Positions 1 through 8,400 of a DNA stretch of 25,012 bases are shown in pieces. This stretch comes from a virus. A program made the translations under genes and the position numbers. Each line of letters opens with the position of its first letter. Positions within the stretch are counted from its first letter, which is position 1. The stretch is taken from positions 1 through 25,012 of IMG/VR virus record IMGVR_UViG_3300010883_018869, one strand, 5' to 3'. Under the pieces are notes generated by a model, which saw only the letters and a program-made list of their open reading frames with translations, was not told where the DNA came from and did not search any database.

Positions 1-231
1 AGTACACCTTACTGGTGGTGGGCAGATATTGCTAATAGTTTAGATTATGTCGTTGAACAGGCATGTTCTGAAGATAGTTCTGCTATTAGACCGAGAGATG
101 ACTGGCAATCTAACATTAAAGAAGCGTGGGGTAAATTTACCGATAAACATGGGGTAGGACCTACTGCAGTACCTGATGTACCTGTTAATGTAGTAATAGA
201 AAAACTTAAACAAATAAAAAATGACCGATAG
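1..231 (+). CDS. 3' end of an unrecognised gene, cut by the window start
   Basis: Frame 1 is open from the first base to a TAG at 229-231, giving the last 76 residues of a protein whose start lies outside the window. The piece begins with an aromatic stretch (STPYWWWADIANSLDYVVEQ) and ends in a charged tail (KLKQIKNDR). It overlaps the next gene by 11 bases, as is usual in this cassette, so it is probably another sugar-biosynthesis or transfer gene. I do not recognise the family from this fragment. Its reality rests on the open frame, sensible composition and tight overlap. Confidence 0.6.
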   Translation, partial: STPYWWWADIANSLDYVVEQACSEDSSAIRPRDDWQSNIKEAWGKFTDKHGVGPTAVPDVPVNVVIEKLKQIKNDR

Positions 232-640
232 AAAGTATTTACCCACATTTGCAGAGCTTATAGATCGTATGACTATTTGTCAGTTAAAGTCTATCTTTAT
301 ACCTAGTAATAAAGAGGCATATGATCAAGAGATTAGTGATATAAAGCATGACTTAGATCAAATTATTAAGGAAAAGGATATAGATCTTACAGCAGAACTG
401 ATTAGAGCGGTTAGTATTGTAATGTTATCTAATAGGTATATATGGGAAAATGAAAGCAAGGTTAGAAATAGTGCAGATGACGACGAATCAAACCTACTTA
501 AACTAACACACTCTATTAATGGTGTTAGAAATACTGCTAAAAATGTAATTTCCAAAGAACTAGGTGAGCGAGTTGACCTAAAAACAGACTGCCTTGCTGC
601 AGAACTTAAATCAAACCTACAAAATTGGGATGTATTTTAA
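221..640 (+). CDS. Small helical protein of unknown function in the sugar cassette
   Basis: This 139-residue protein starts at an ATG that overlaps the end of the upstream gene by 11 bases, and its own end overlaps the RmlC-like gene by 11 bases. It is predicted mostly helical and charged, with no signal peptide, membrane segment or catalytic motif that I can name. The middle (SNRYIWENESKVR, about residues 70-82) and the following HSINGVRNTAKN segment (about 97-108) are faintly like small bacterial proteins of the DUF4254 type found in sugar clusters, but that likeness is weak. Its position just before a nucleotide-sugar epimerase suggests an accessory role in the same pathway; this is inference. 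Confidence 0.6.
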   Translation: MTDRKYLPTFAELIDRMTICQLKSIFIPSNKEAYDQEISDIKHDLDQIIKEKDIDLTAELIRAVSIVMLSNRYIWENESKVRNSADDDESNLLKLTHSINGVRNTAKNVISKELGERVDLKTDCLAAELKSNLQNWDVF

Positions 641-1154
641 GTCTATTGCAGATATAGAAGGGTTAACCTTAATTAAACCCGATTTATATAAAGACGAACG
701 TGGCGAAAACTTCGAAGCATACGACACACACACCTTTTTAGAGTTTATAAACGGTAGCCCAACACTTTCCCAACAATTTAAAGGTAAAGAATTCGTATTA
801 GATACGTTTTCTAAGTCTAAGCAAAACGTATTTAGAGGGTTACATGGAGATAATAAAACATGGAAGCTTATTAACTGCTTATACGGTGAAATATACCTTG
901 TAGTGGCTCAACCATCGACGAAAAAATGGGTAGAATTTTATTTAGACAGCAAAACACGTAATCAAGTGCTCGTTCCTGCAGATTGTGTAAATGGTCACTA
1001 TTGTATTAGTAAAGAGTGCTTATTTAGTTATAAAATGACAGAACACTATGGCGGTGTTGCTAGCCAACACACCGTAAAGTGGCATGATAAAGATTATAAT
1101 TTTAATTGGCCAATTGATTTAAACCAAGCTATAATTTCAGATAGAGACAAATAA
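630..1154 (+). CDS. RmlC-like dTDP-4-dehydrorhamnose 3,5-epimerase family (cupin)
   Basis: A 174-residue protein of the RmlC sugar-epimerase family, which epimerises 4-keto-6-deoxy nucleotide sugars at C3 and/or C5. The RmlC-type start (LIKPDLYKDERGENFEAYD) is followed by the VFRGLHGDNKTWKL strand carrying the conserved His, then GEIYLVVAQP and the NGHYCIS...FSYKMTEHY segment that corresponds to the region of the family's catalytic Tyr. Length is close to the usual 180. I chose the ATG at 630 because homology begins right after it; a TTG at 594 would add 12 residues lying inside the upstream gene. The stop is followed 1 base later by the epimerase ATG. Exact sugar and positions epimerised cannot be read from sequence. 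Confidence 0.8.
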   Translation: MYFKSIADIEGLTLIKPDLYKDERGENFEAYDTHTFLEFINGSPTLSQQFKGKEFVLDTFSKSKQNVFRGLHGDNKTWKLINCLYGEIYLVVAQPSTKKWVEFYLDSKTRNQVLVPADCVNGHYCISKECLFSYKMTEHYGGVASQHTVKWHDKDYNFNWPIDLNQAIISDRDK

Positions 1155-1155
1155 T

Positions 1156-2091
1156 ATGAAAGTGTTAATTACAGGAGGAGCAGGTTATATAGGTAGTATT
1201 TTAACAGGGTTACTACTAGATAATAAGTATAAAGTTACAGTTGTAGATAATTTAATTTATAAACAGCTAAGTTTAACAGATTATTGCTATAATGAGGATT
1301 TTACCTTCATAAAAGGCGATATCCGTAATTTAAACCAGCTGGTTAACCTTAAAGATTATGATGTTATTATTCCATTAGCAGCTATCGTCGGTATGCCAGC
1401 GTGTGATCGTAATAAGATTGCAGCAACACAGATTAATTACGATCAGATCGAGAATTTAGTCAAAAATACATCAAAAGATCAGCAATTAATACTACCAAAC
1501 ACAAATTCACAGTATGGTTCCTCAGCAGAGGTTATTACTGAAGAAAGTCCATTTAATCCGCTGTCACATTATGCAAGAACAAAGTGTGAAGCTGAATCAT
1601 GCTTGCTAAGCAGCGATCGATCAGGTGTAGCGTTAAGATTGGCTACTGTATTTGGTCTATCACCACGTATGAGATTGGATTTATTGGTAAATGACTTTGT
1701 GTATCGAGCTGTTACAGACAAATTATTAGTGTTATTTCAATCTTCTTTTAAAAGAAACTACATTCACGTAAGAGATATCGCTAATACCTTCTTATTTGTT
1801 AGAGAAAACTATGATAAATGCGTGGGTGAACCATTTAATGTTGGTTTATCATCAGCTAATTTAAGTAAACTAGAATTAGCTCAACGTATTAAGCAATATA
1901 TACCAGAATTAGTAATTATAGAAGAAGAATTTACAGAAGATTTTGATAAACGCAACTATATTGTGTCAAATGACAAGCTTGAAGCCCTGGGATGGCATCC
2001 TACTTTTACGTTAGATGACGGTATTAAAGAGTTAATTAAAGGTTATCAGATTATAACCACATTTAACAATAAAGACTTTACTAATTTATAA
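1156..2091 (+). CDS. NAD-dependent nucleotide-sugar epimerase/dehydratase (extended SDR)
   Basis: A 311-residue extended short-chain dehydrogenase. The N-terminal Rossmann motif GGAGYIG (residues 7-13) binds NAD(P), an Asp near residue 31 closes the second strand (TVVDN), and the catalytic YxxxK is Y139-ARTK143. The family includes UDP-galactose 4-epimerase, dTDP-glucose dehydratase and GDP-sugar reductases; the substrate here is not determined. It follows the RmlC-like gene by 1 base and its last stop base is the A of the next ATG, so it is co-translated with its neighbours. With the RmlC-like and ColD-like enzymes it forms a plausible deoxysugar pathway. Confidence 0.88.
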   Translation: MKVLITGGAGYIGSILTGLLLDNKYKVTVVDNLIYKQLSLTDYCYNEDFTFIKGDIRNLNQLVNLKDYDVIIPLAAIVGMPACDRNKIAATQINYDQIENLVKNTSKDQQLILPNTNSQYGSSAEVITEESPFNPLSHYARTKCEAESCLLSSDRSGVALRLATVFGLSPRMRLDLLVNDFVYRAVTDKLLVLFQSSFKRNYIHVRDIANTFLFVRENYDKCVGEPFNVGLSSANLSKLELAQRIKQYIPELVIIEEEFTEDFDKRNYIVSNDKLEALGWHPTFTLDDGIKELIKGYQIITTFNNKDFTNL

Positions 2092-3617
2092 TGGACGTAC
2101 TATTTATAACACCGGGTAACACCAAGGGTATATATCAAGACCTAGCAACAACTTACGCAGCTATTGAACCTCCTACATGGGCCCTGCTACTAGCAGAGTC
2201 GTGTAGATCTGTCGGTTATAAAGTAGCTATATGTGATGCCAATGCCGAACAACTAACTGCTACCGATGTATTAGAGCGTGTTAACAAGCTAAATCCACGT
2301 CTTATATGCTTTGTAGTATATGGACAAAATGTTAATGCTGGTACAGTTAATATGTCTGGTGCGGTATATGTTTCTAACCACCTTAAAGCACATAATATTA
2401 AAACACCTATAGCTTATGTTGGCTCGCATGTACAAGCATTACCTATAAAATCATTAAGAGATGAACCTTCTATTGATTTTGCATTTGCAAACGAAGGTGT
2501 TTACTCTTTAAGAAACATTCTAAGCTTAAAAAACATAGATATTACCGATTTAGGTGATATTAACGGTATTGTATGGCGAAAAGACGGTGTACCAACGTTT
2601 AATCCCCCTGAAAAAGTGGTACCCCGTGATAGAATGGACATAGATCTACCTGGATATGCGTGGGACCTATTACCATACGACAAATCCCCGTTAGATTTGT
2701 ATAGAGCCCCCATGTGGCATGCAGAATACGATGAAACAAAGCGTTCTCCCTACGCAGCTATCCAAACTTCACTAGGATGTCAGTTTGGATGTAACTTTTG
2801 CATGATTAATATACTAAACCGCAATGATAACGAAGAAATTGGTGTTGCTGGTAATTATAGCCTTATGAGACACTGGTCTCCGGAGTTTATTATTAAAGAA
2901 TTTGATAAATTAGCAGAATTAGGCGTCTATACTATAAAAATTACAGATGAATTATTCTTATTCAATAAAAAGTACTACGAACCTTTGTGTTTAGCCCTTA
3001 GTAAACGGTCATATGTTGATAAATTGACAATGTGGGCTTATTCTAGGATTGATACAATAAGAAGACCGGATCTTTTAACTACAGTCAGGGCAGCCGGTAT
3101 TAAATGGTTAGCACTTGGTATAGAAAGTGGTGAAAAGTCAGTAAGATTAGAGGTTGCAAAGGGTAAATTCGAGGAAGTTGATATACAAAAGGTTGTTAAT
3201 CAAATACATGATGCAGGAATTAATGTTATGGGTAATTATATCTTTGGTTTACCTGGCGATACACAAGAAAGTATGCAAAAAACGCTACAACTTAGTAAAG
3301 ATTTATGTACTATGGGGTGGAATGCTTATGCAGCAATGCCATTACCAGGTAGTCAGTTGTATAGAGATGCATTAGATAAAGGATACAGTTTACCAGAAAC
3401 TTACGAAGATTATTCTTTCTTTGGATATAATACATTACCTTCACCAACTGATAAATGCACAGCGGGGGAGATTTTAAAATTTAGAGATGAAGCATATAAT
3501 GACTATCATACTTATGGTCCTTTCTTAGAATTAGTTAAAAGTAAGTATGGGCAGAAGCAAGTAGATAACATATTACAAATGACAGAGGTAAAACTAAAAA
3601 GAAAACTATATGAATAA
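2091..3617 (+). CDS. B12-binding-domain radical SAM enzyme
   Basis: A 508-residue protein with an N-terminal cobalamin-binding Rossmann-like domain (about residues 1-160; DANAEQL at 49-55 is typical of radical SAM proteins that lack the DxHxxG cobalamin-His motif). The radical SAM core has the CxxxCxxC cluster motif at Cys230, Cys234 and Cys237 (SLGCQFGCNFC), and later GIESGEKSVR and MGNYIFGLPGDT motifs typical of the fold. Such class B enzymes often methylate unactivated carbon or phosphorus centres, but some do other chemistry. In this sugar cassette C-methylation of a sugar is a reasonable guess. The start ATG shares one base with the upstream stop; the end overlaps the next gene by 8 bases. 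Confidence 0.88.
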   Translation: MDVLFITPGNTKGIYQDLATTYAAIEPPTWALLLAESCRSVGYKVAICDANAEQLTATDVLERVNKLNPRLICFVVYGQNVNAGTVNMSGAVYVSNHLKAHNIKTPIAYVGSHVQALPIKSLRDEPSIDFAFANEGVYSLRNILSLKNIDITDLGDINGIVWRKDGVPTFNPPEKVVPRDRMDIDLPGYAWDLLPYDKSPLDLYRAPMWHAEYDETKRSPYAAIQTSLGCQFGCNFCMINILNRNDNEEIGVAGNYSLMRHWSPEFIIKEFDKLAELGVYTIKITDELFLFNKKYYEPLCLALSKRSYVDKLTMWAYSRIDTIRRPDLLTTVRAAGIKWLALGIESGEKSVRLEVAKGKFEEVDIQKVVNQIHDAGINVMGNYIFGLPGDTQESMQKTLQLSKDLCTMGWNAYAAMPLPGSQLYRDALDKGYSLPETYEDYSFFGYNTLPSPTDKCTAGEILKFRDEAYNDYHTYGPFLELVKSKYGQKQVDNILQMTEVKLKRKLYE

Positions 3618-4209
3618 ACAAGATTTAATAGATTTCGAAGAAGATATAGCCGTTGAATTTAATAATTCAAAAATACAAGCTCCTGTACACCTCTACTCAG
3701 GTAATGAAGAGGAAATAATATCTATTTTTAAAGATATTAAAAAGGATGATTGGGTTTTATGTACATGGCGTAGTCATTATCAGTGTCTCTTAAAAGGGGT
3801 GCCTGAAGCAGATGTTAAGGAGGAGATTATGGCAGGTAGATCTATTTCTTTAAACTTTCCTGAATATAGAGTATTTTCTTCTGCAATTGTTACCGGTGTT
3901 TTACCTATTAGCGTTGGTCTAGCGTTAGATATTAAGAGAAGCGGTGGTAGTAATAAAGTATATTGTTTTGTAGGTGATATGACGTCTTTAACCGGTTCAT
4001 TTAGTGAGTGTTTAAGATATTCTAAAGCATACGACCTACCTATTAAATTTATAATCGAAGATAATGGTAAATCAGTCTGTACTGATACGAAGGATACTTG
4101 GAATGTAAAAAAACACCCCTACGAGGGGATAAATGATGACTACATCTATTATTATAAGTATGAAACCAAATGGCCTCATGCCGGCGCAGGTCAAAGAGTA
4201 CAATTTTAA
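3610..4209 (+). CDS. TPP-dependent enzyme, alpha (TPP-domain) subunit, miniature E1-alpha type
   Basis: A 199-residue protein like the thiamine-diphosphate (TPP) half of pyruvate dehydrogenase E1-alpha or transketolase. CTWRSHYQCLLKGV (about 51-64) corresponds to the substrate/TPP-side RSH motif of E1-alpha. The TPP motif is VGD at 121-123 followed by N152 about 29 residues later (IIEDNGKSVCT). Typical E1-alpha proteins are about 330 residues, so this is a core-only version. The partner pyrimidine-binding subunit starts 2 bases downstream. No lipoyl E2 partner is visible, so a role in two-carbon transfer or keto-acid decarboxylation for sugar modification is more likely than a pyruvate dehydrogenase complex; that is inference. 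Confidence 0.8.
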   Translation: MNKQDLIDFEEDIAVEFNNSKIQAPVHLYSGNEEEIISIFKDIKKDDWVLCTWRSHYQCLLKGVPEADVKEEIMAGRSISLNFPEYRVFSSAIVTGVLPISVGLALDIKRSGGSNKVYCFVGDMTSLTGSFSECLRYSKAYDLPIKFIIEDNGKSVCTDTKDTWNVKKHPYEGINDDYIYYYKYETKWPHAGAGQRVQF

Positions 4210-4211
4210 TT

Positions 4212-4742
4212 ATGAAATATTTTGATGAATTAAAACGATCTATGGAGATGCTAGCTGAGCACTCCGATACTTTATTTTTAGGGCAAGCGGTAAACTATGC
4301 TGGAACAGCGATGTCAAATACGCTTAAGGATGTTGCTGGAGATAAAAAACTTGAACTACCAGTTTGTGAAGACTTACAGATGGGTATAACTAATGGATTA
4401 GCGCTTGCAGGTAAGATACCAGTAAGCATTTTCCCGAGATGGAATTTTTTAATATTAGGTACAAATCAAATTGTAAATCATTTAGATAAATTCCCTGTAA
4501 TATCAAACTTTAAGACAAAAGCTATAATTAGAACTGGTATTGGCTCTATTAGACCTTTACATCCACATCATCAACACACTGGGGATTATACAGAAGCGTT
4601 TACAAATATGTGTAATAATGTAGAGGTTATTCGTCTAGATGAACCAACAGATATTTTCCCAGCTTATACAAAAGCATTAACACGTAAAGACGGTAAATCA
4701 ACAATCTTAGTAGAGTGGGGAGATTATTACAGCGAAAAATGA
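4212..4742 (+). CDS. TPP-dependent enzyme, beta (pyrimidine-domain) subunit, miniature E1-beta/transketolase type
   Basis: A 176-residue protein matching the pyrimidine-binding domain of E1-beta/transketolase. The LELPVCEDLQMGITNGLALA segment (about 47-66) carries the candidate catalytic Glu53 that would activate the TPP aminopyrimidine, followed by PVSIFPRWNF. It lacks the C-terminal transketolase domain of normal E1-beta (about 325 residues). I chose ATG 4212, just after the alpha-subunit stop; an upstream start at 4170 would read into the alpha gene with no homology. The end overlaps the next gene as ATGA (4739-4742). With the alpha subunit it should form one heteromeric TPP enzyme with active sites at the subunit interface. 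Confidence 0.78.
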   Translation: MKYFDELKRSMEMLAEHSDTLFLGQAVNYAGTAMSNTLKDVAGDKKLELPVCEDLQMGITNGLALAGKIPVSIFPRWNFLILGTNQIVNHLDKFPVISNFKTKAIIRTGIGSIRPLHPHHQHTGDYTEAFTNMCNNVEVIRLDEPTDIFPAYTKALTRKDGKSTILVEWGDYYSEK

Positions 4743-5950
4743 GTTATAACATACCACTAATGACAGATAATATCACACGTAGTGATATAAACGAATTAAT
4801 AGAATTTTTACAGCAAGATCCTGTACCAAGATTAACAAATGGCCCTAAAGTAGAAGAATTTGAAAAGCAATGGTCTGAATGGTTAGGAGTTAAGCATAGT
4901 GTTTTTGTAAATTCTGGTTCTAGTGCTAATTTTATAACCATGCAGCTGCTACATTACATGCATGGTAGCTGTGAAGTAATCGTCCCCCCATTAACTTGGG
5001 TATCAGATGTAGCAAGTGTACTAAACGCCGGTCACAAGCCAGTGTTCGTTGATATAAACTTATCAAATTTAAGTTTTCATCTAGATAAACTTGAACAAGC
5101 TATTACGCCGAAAACAAAGGCTATATTCTTAACACATGTTTTAGGTTTAAATGCACTTACTGATAGGTTAATTAAAATTTGTAAGGAGCGAAATATACTT
5201 TTGATAGAAGATGTATGTGAATCGCATGGAGCAACATTTAAAGATAAAAAAGCCGGCTCATATGGTGATATAAGTAACTTTAGTTTTTATTTCGCACACC
5301 ACATGTCGACTATAGAAGGTGGTATGGTATGTACAAATAATGATACATTTTATGATATACTACGGTTTAGTAGGTCACATGGTATGTTAAGAGAGTGTAA
5401 GAGTGAAGAATTTAAGAATAACATTAAAAAGGCTCACTCAGATCTTAATCCGGATTTTATTTTCTTAAATCCCGGTAATAATTTTAGAAGTACTGAAATA
5501 AATGCTGTGATAGGGTTAGCGCAAATAAAGAATCTAGATGATAATAATGTAAAACGTAAGGCTAATTTTAATTCCTTCATACAAAACCTAAATAAAAACA
5601 AATATATTACTACTCTTGATACAGAAGGTCAATGTAATTACGCTTTTATTGTTATTATGAAAATAGCTGATTTATATCAGCGTAATAAAATAGAAAAAGC
5701 ATTAACCGATAACAATATTGAATTTAGAAGAGGTTTATCTGGTGGAGGTAATCAATTACGACAGCCATATATTGAAAAACACGCGCAGAATATGGGCCGC
5801 GCGTGGCAAGCCGGTATGTCAGATGAAGAGCTGCAACAAAACTTTGCAAATACTGAACATGTACATAATTATAGTTGGTATATTGGTAATTACCCTTCTC
5901 TAGAGAAGAATAAAATTGATAATCTTTTAAAAATACTAAATAATGTCTAA
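4739..5950 (+). CDS. PMP-dependent sugar 3-dehydratase, ColD-like (DegT/DnrJ/EryC1 fold)
   Basis: A 403-residue member of the DegT/DnrJ/EryC1 sugar aminotransferase fold. The cofactor segment reads NFSFYFAHHMSTIEGG (about 180-195): His187 stands where aminotransferases have the PLP-binding Lys. This His replacement is the mark of ColD and RfbH-type 3-dehydratases, which remove the C3 hydroxyl of 4-keto-6-deoxy sugars. The protein lacks the clustered Cys of the [2Fe-2S] RfbH type, so ColD (GDP-4-keto-6-deoxymannose 3-dehydratase) is the closer model. Other shared motifs are VNSGSSANF (57-65), VPPLTW, and LLIEDVCESHGATF with the ring-stacking Asp158. ATG 4739 is used; a start at 4715 would only add residues inside the previous gene. 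The nucleotide carrier is unknown. Confidence 0.85.
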   Translation: MSYNIPLMTDNITRSDINELIEFLQQDPVPRLTNGPKVEEFEKQWSEWLGVKHSVFVNSGSSANFITMQLLHYMHGSCEVIVPPLTWVSDVASVLNAGHKPVFVDINLSNLSFHLDKLEQAITPKTKAIFLTHVLGLNALTDRLIKICKERNILLIEDVCESHGATFKDKKAGSYGDISNFSFYFAHHMSTIEGGMVCTNNDTFYDILRFSRSHGMLRECKSEEFKNNIKKAHSDLNPDFIFLNPGNNFRSTEINAVIGLAQIKNLDDNNVKRKANFNSFIQNLNKNKYITTLDTEGQCNYAFIVIMKIADLYQRNKIEKALTDNNIEFRRGLSGGGNQLRQPYIEKHAQNMGRAWQAGMSDEELQQNFANTEHVHNYSWYIGNYPSLEKNKIDNLLKILNNV

Positions 5951-6884
5951 AAAATACTTAGTTGTATATAATATTTGTGAAATAGGAAGAAGAAATTGTG
6001 ATTGGTATGTAAATTGTATAAACAATTTACTTAACCTTAATCATAAACGGTTTCATATCGTAGTTAGTGGTTGTAGAGTATCGGATAAAACCAAAGAAAC
6101 CCTATATAAAACCTTTAAAGACAAGATATCCTTTTGTTATACTGAGAATTTCTTATCAGTTAACATTACTTTCAATACTACCGTCTTGAGAAGTGTTAAA
6201 TCATACGGTAAGTTTACCGGTTATATATACTTTGATTCAGGTGTAGATATAGAAACTAACACTAATCTCCTAAATGACATAGAAAGTCGTATTAATACTG
6301 ATCAATATAGTATGATTAGTATTCAAACCGACACAGATCACGGTCATCACTGGTTTAAACATGATCATGTTCATAACCCTTACATAAAAGGTGAAGATTT
6401 TGTAATGCCTGTAGGTAAATGTTGTAATTTACATGTGTCTTATTTTTCTAATGATCTATTAGAAGCGTATGACCGGCTAATCCCGGACATTTTTAACGCA
6501 TATTGTACGGAATCTGTATTTTCTTTCTTAAATGCTGCTATAAACAAGCAGTGGGTTATACTAAAAGATACTATTTTAACACATATTAAAGAAAAAGATG
6601 GAGCTACTCTTAGTTACGATCATGTAGGCCCACGAGGTCAGCCCTGGAACAACCTTTATGGTGTAGCTGACATGTCGAAAATCGTTGATGACCCTAAAGC
6701 CCGTGAAGTTGGGTTGGGATATGAAGAGTTAGGTAAGGTACTTATGCATGATCCAAAATTATACACCGCAGATGGTCATGCAACCAATGAAAATTTAAAA
6801 GAATATATTAAAAATAACTTGTTCCTTAAACCTAGTCAGCTAGATTATAATCATATATATAGCTCATACACTCCTATAAAATGA
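5943..6884 (+). CDS. Putative GT-A-like glycosyltransferase
   Basis: A 313-residue cytosolic protein with a GT-A-like start (YLVVYNICEIGRRN) and a central IYFDSGVDIE segment (about residues 97-106) that may supply the DxD-type nucleotide-sugar/metal site (FDSGVD). No signal peptide or membrane helix is seen. A His-rich stretch at about 122-132 (DHGHHWFKHDHVH) is unusual. It overlaps the upstream dehydratase by 8 bases and the next glycosyltransferase by 4. The family assignment rests on general fold features and on context, so it is less sure than its neighbour. It may transfer a sugar made by the cassette enzymes. Confidence 0.55.
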   Translation: MSKKYLVVYNICEIGRRNCDWYVNCINNLLNLNHKRFHIVVSGCRVSDKTKETLYKTFKDKISFCYTENFLSVNITFNTTVLRSVKSYGKFTGYIYFDSGVDIETNTNLLNDIESRINTDQYSMISIQTDTDHGHHWFKHDHVHNPYIKGEDFVMPVGKCCNLHVSYFSNDLLEAYDRLIPDIFNAYCTESVFSFLNAAINKQWVILKDTILTHIKEKDGATLSYDHVGPRGQPWNNLYGVADMSKIVDDPKAREVGLGYEELGKVLMHDPKLYTADGHATNENLKEYIKNNLFLKPSQLDYNHIYSSYTPIK

Positions 6885-7648
6885 TATCGATAATTATTCC
6901 TACTAAAGATAGAACAGATAATCTTAAAGAGGTATTTAAGTCTCTTAACAAGACTACACTCTACTCAAAAGATGTAGAGGTTGTGTTGTATGTTGATTAT
7001 GACGATAAAAACACCATAGATTTTTTAAAAAACGAAATTAATGATCATATAGGTGTAATAAAAGCATCAGCTATCGTTGGTAAGACTAAAATAAAACTGG
7101 CGGATATGTACAACGAAGCATTTAAAAAATGCACCGGGGATATTATTATGTATTCTGCGGATGATGTACAATTTAAAACGCAACATTGGGATGTATTAAT
7201 AAATGAAGAATTTAATCGCTATGCTGATAAGATTTGCTTAGTGTTTGGCCCAGATGGTATACAACCTATAGGTACTTTAGCTACTCACGGCTTTTTAAGC
7301 AGGGCAGCTATTGAACAACTCGGGTATGTTCACCCAATTGGGATGGGATATAACTATTCTGATAACTGGTTAACAGATATTTATAGAAAGCTTAACCGGT
7401 TATGTTACACTCCAGTATATTTTGAGCATTGTCACTGGGGGGTTGGTAAGGCCACTTATGACAATACATACAAGACAGGGTCTGATGCTCCACATGATGA
7501 TAGTATTGATCTTTGGCGTAATAGTCTAGAGCAACGAGACAAGGATGTAAAATTGCTGCAACAAATAATTACTGATGGACCAGTTGGAAACTCAACAGAA
7601 AATAACCTTATTGAAACTGCTTACGGTTTAGATGCGAGAATAGAATGA
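6881..7648 (+). CDS. GT-A glycosyltransferase (family 2-like)
   Basis: A 255-residue glycosyltransferase. It opens with ISIIIPTKDRTDNL, the classic family-2 first strand, and has IIMYSADDVQF (about 89-99) in the position of the DxD-type metal and nucleotide-sugar site. Later GFLSRAAIEQLGYVHP and YNYSDNWLTD resemble acceptor-side motifs of family 2. There is no membrane anchor, so it would act in the cytoplasm. It overlaps the gene before and after by 4 bases each (ATGA). Donor and acceptor cannot be read. Confidence 0.8.
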   Translation: MISIIIPTKDRTDNLKEVFKSLNKTTLYSKDVEVVLYVDYDDKNTIDFLKNEINDHIGVIKASAIVGKTKIKLADMYNEAFKKCTGDIIMYSADDVQFKTQHWDVLINEEFNRYADKICLVFGPDGIQPIGTLATHGFLSRAAIEQLGYVHPIGMGYNYSDNWLTDIYRKLNRLCYTPVYFEHCHWGVGKATYDNTYKTGSDAPHDDSIDLWRNSLEQRDKDVKLLQQIITDGPVGNSTENNLIETAYGLDARIE

Positions 7649-8400
7649 AGCCGGTATTATTATTAGGAGATTCTTGTATAGATAAATTTGTATATTGTAA
7701 ATGTGAGCGCCTTTGCCCAGAAGCGCCTATTCCTCTTTTAGATGTTATTAAAACTACCACTAATAAAGGAATGGCAGGTAATGTGTTTAAAAATTTACTC
7801 GCTCTTGGGTGCGAAGTTGAATTTCATACAAATACAAATTATAAAAAAGTAGTTAAAACGAGATACGTCGATCAAAAAACTAATCATATGTTTATTAGGA
7901 TTGATACAAAAGCTAAATCCAATTCTACCTTTAATGATATTATATCTGACATAAATTTTAATTACTATTCTGCTGTAGTTATTTCTGACTACGATAAAGG
8001 GTTTATAACAGAAGAACATATTAAGTATATTAGTCAGCAGCATCCAATAACTTTCTTAGATACAAAAAAGCATTTAGGTAGGTGGGCTGAAGAAGTAAAA
8101 TTTATAAAAATTAATAGAGCAGAATATGAGCTATCGAGAGATAATCTTACTCGAAAACTAAAAAACAATATTATTACTACGCTGGGAACCGGAGGAGCAG
8201 TATATAAAGATATACAGTACGATGTTGAAGATGTAGAAGTAAAAGATTTATCTGGAGCCGGGGATACTTTTCTTGCTGGTCTCGTGTGTACGTTTTTAAA
8301 TACCTATGATATAGAGCAAAGTATACAAGTTGCAAATGATTGTGCTACTTATGTAGTACAGAGAAAAGGTGTTACAGTAATTAACAAACAGAATTTATGA
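7645..8400 (+). CDS. PfkB-family sugar kinase, HldE N-domain-like (heptose-7-phosphate kinase type)
   Basis: A 251-residue ribokinase-fold (PfkB) kinase. The start LLLGDSCIDKFVYCKCERLCPEAPIP (about 5-30) parallels the kinase half of HldE/RfaE, where the SPEAP element follows an Arg. The PfkB signature DLSGAGDTF (201-209) supplies the anion hole and catalytic base Asp207. HldE kinases phosphorylate D-glycero-D-manno-heptose 7-phosphate at C1. It is shorter than the HldE kinase domain (about 315 residues) and is not fused to a nucleotidyltransferase; an HldE-type nucleotidyltransferase is encoded separately at 11936. Both ends overlap neighbours by 4 bases. The true substrate could be another phospho-sugar. 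Confidence 0.8.
   Translation: MKPVLLLGDSCIDKFVYCKCERLCPEAPIPLLDVIKTTTNKGMAGNVFKNLLALGCEVEFHTNTNYKKVVKTRYVDQKTNHMFIRIDTKAKSNSTFNDIISDINFNYYSAVVISDYDKGFITEEHIKYISQQHPITFLDTKKHLGRWAEEVKFIKINRAEYELSRDNLTRKLKNNIITTLGTGGAVYKDIQYDVEDVEVKDLSGAGDTFLAGLVCTFLNTYDIEQSIQVANDCATYVVQRKGVTVINKQNL

Noticed and set aside
40-248. Two minus-strand open frames near the window start
   Set aside because: They lie opposite the partial + strand gene and its overlap with the next gene, with no promoter box or family features.
4170-4211. Longer N-terminus for the TPP beta subunit from a start at 4170
   Set aside because: The added residues lie wholly in the end of the alpha gene and do not look like the family; the ATG at 4212 directly follows the alpha stop.
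5937-5942. TAAATA directly before the ATG at 5943
   Set aside because: Spacing is 0 bases, not 5, and the gene overlaps its upstream neighbour, so it is a chance match in AT-rich DNA.
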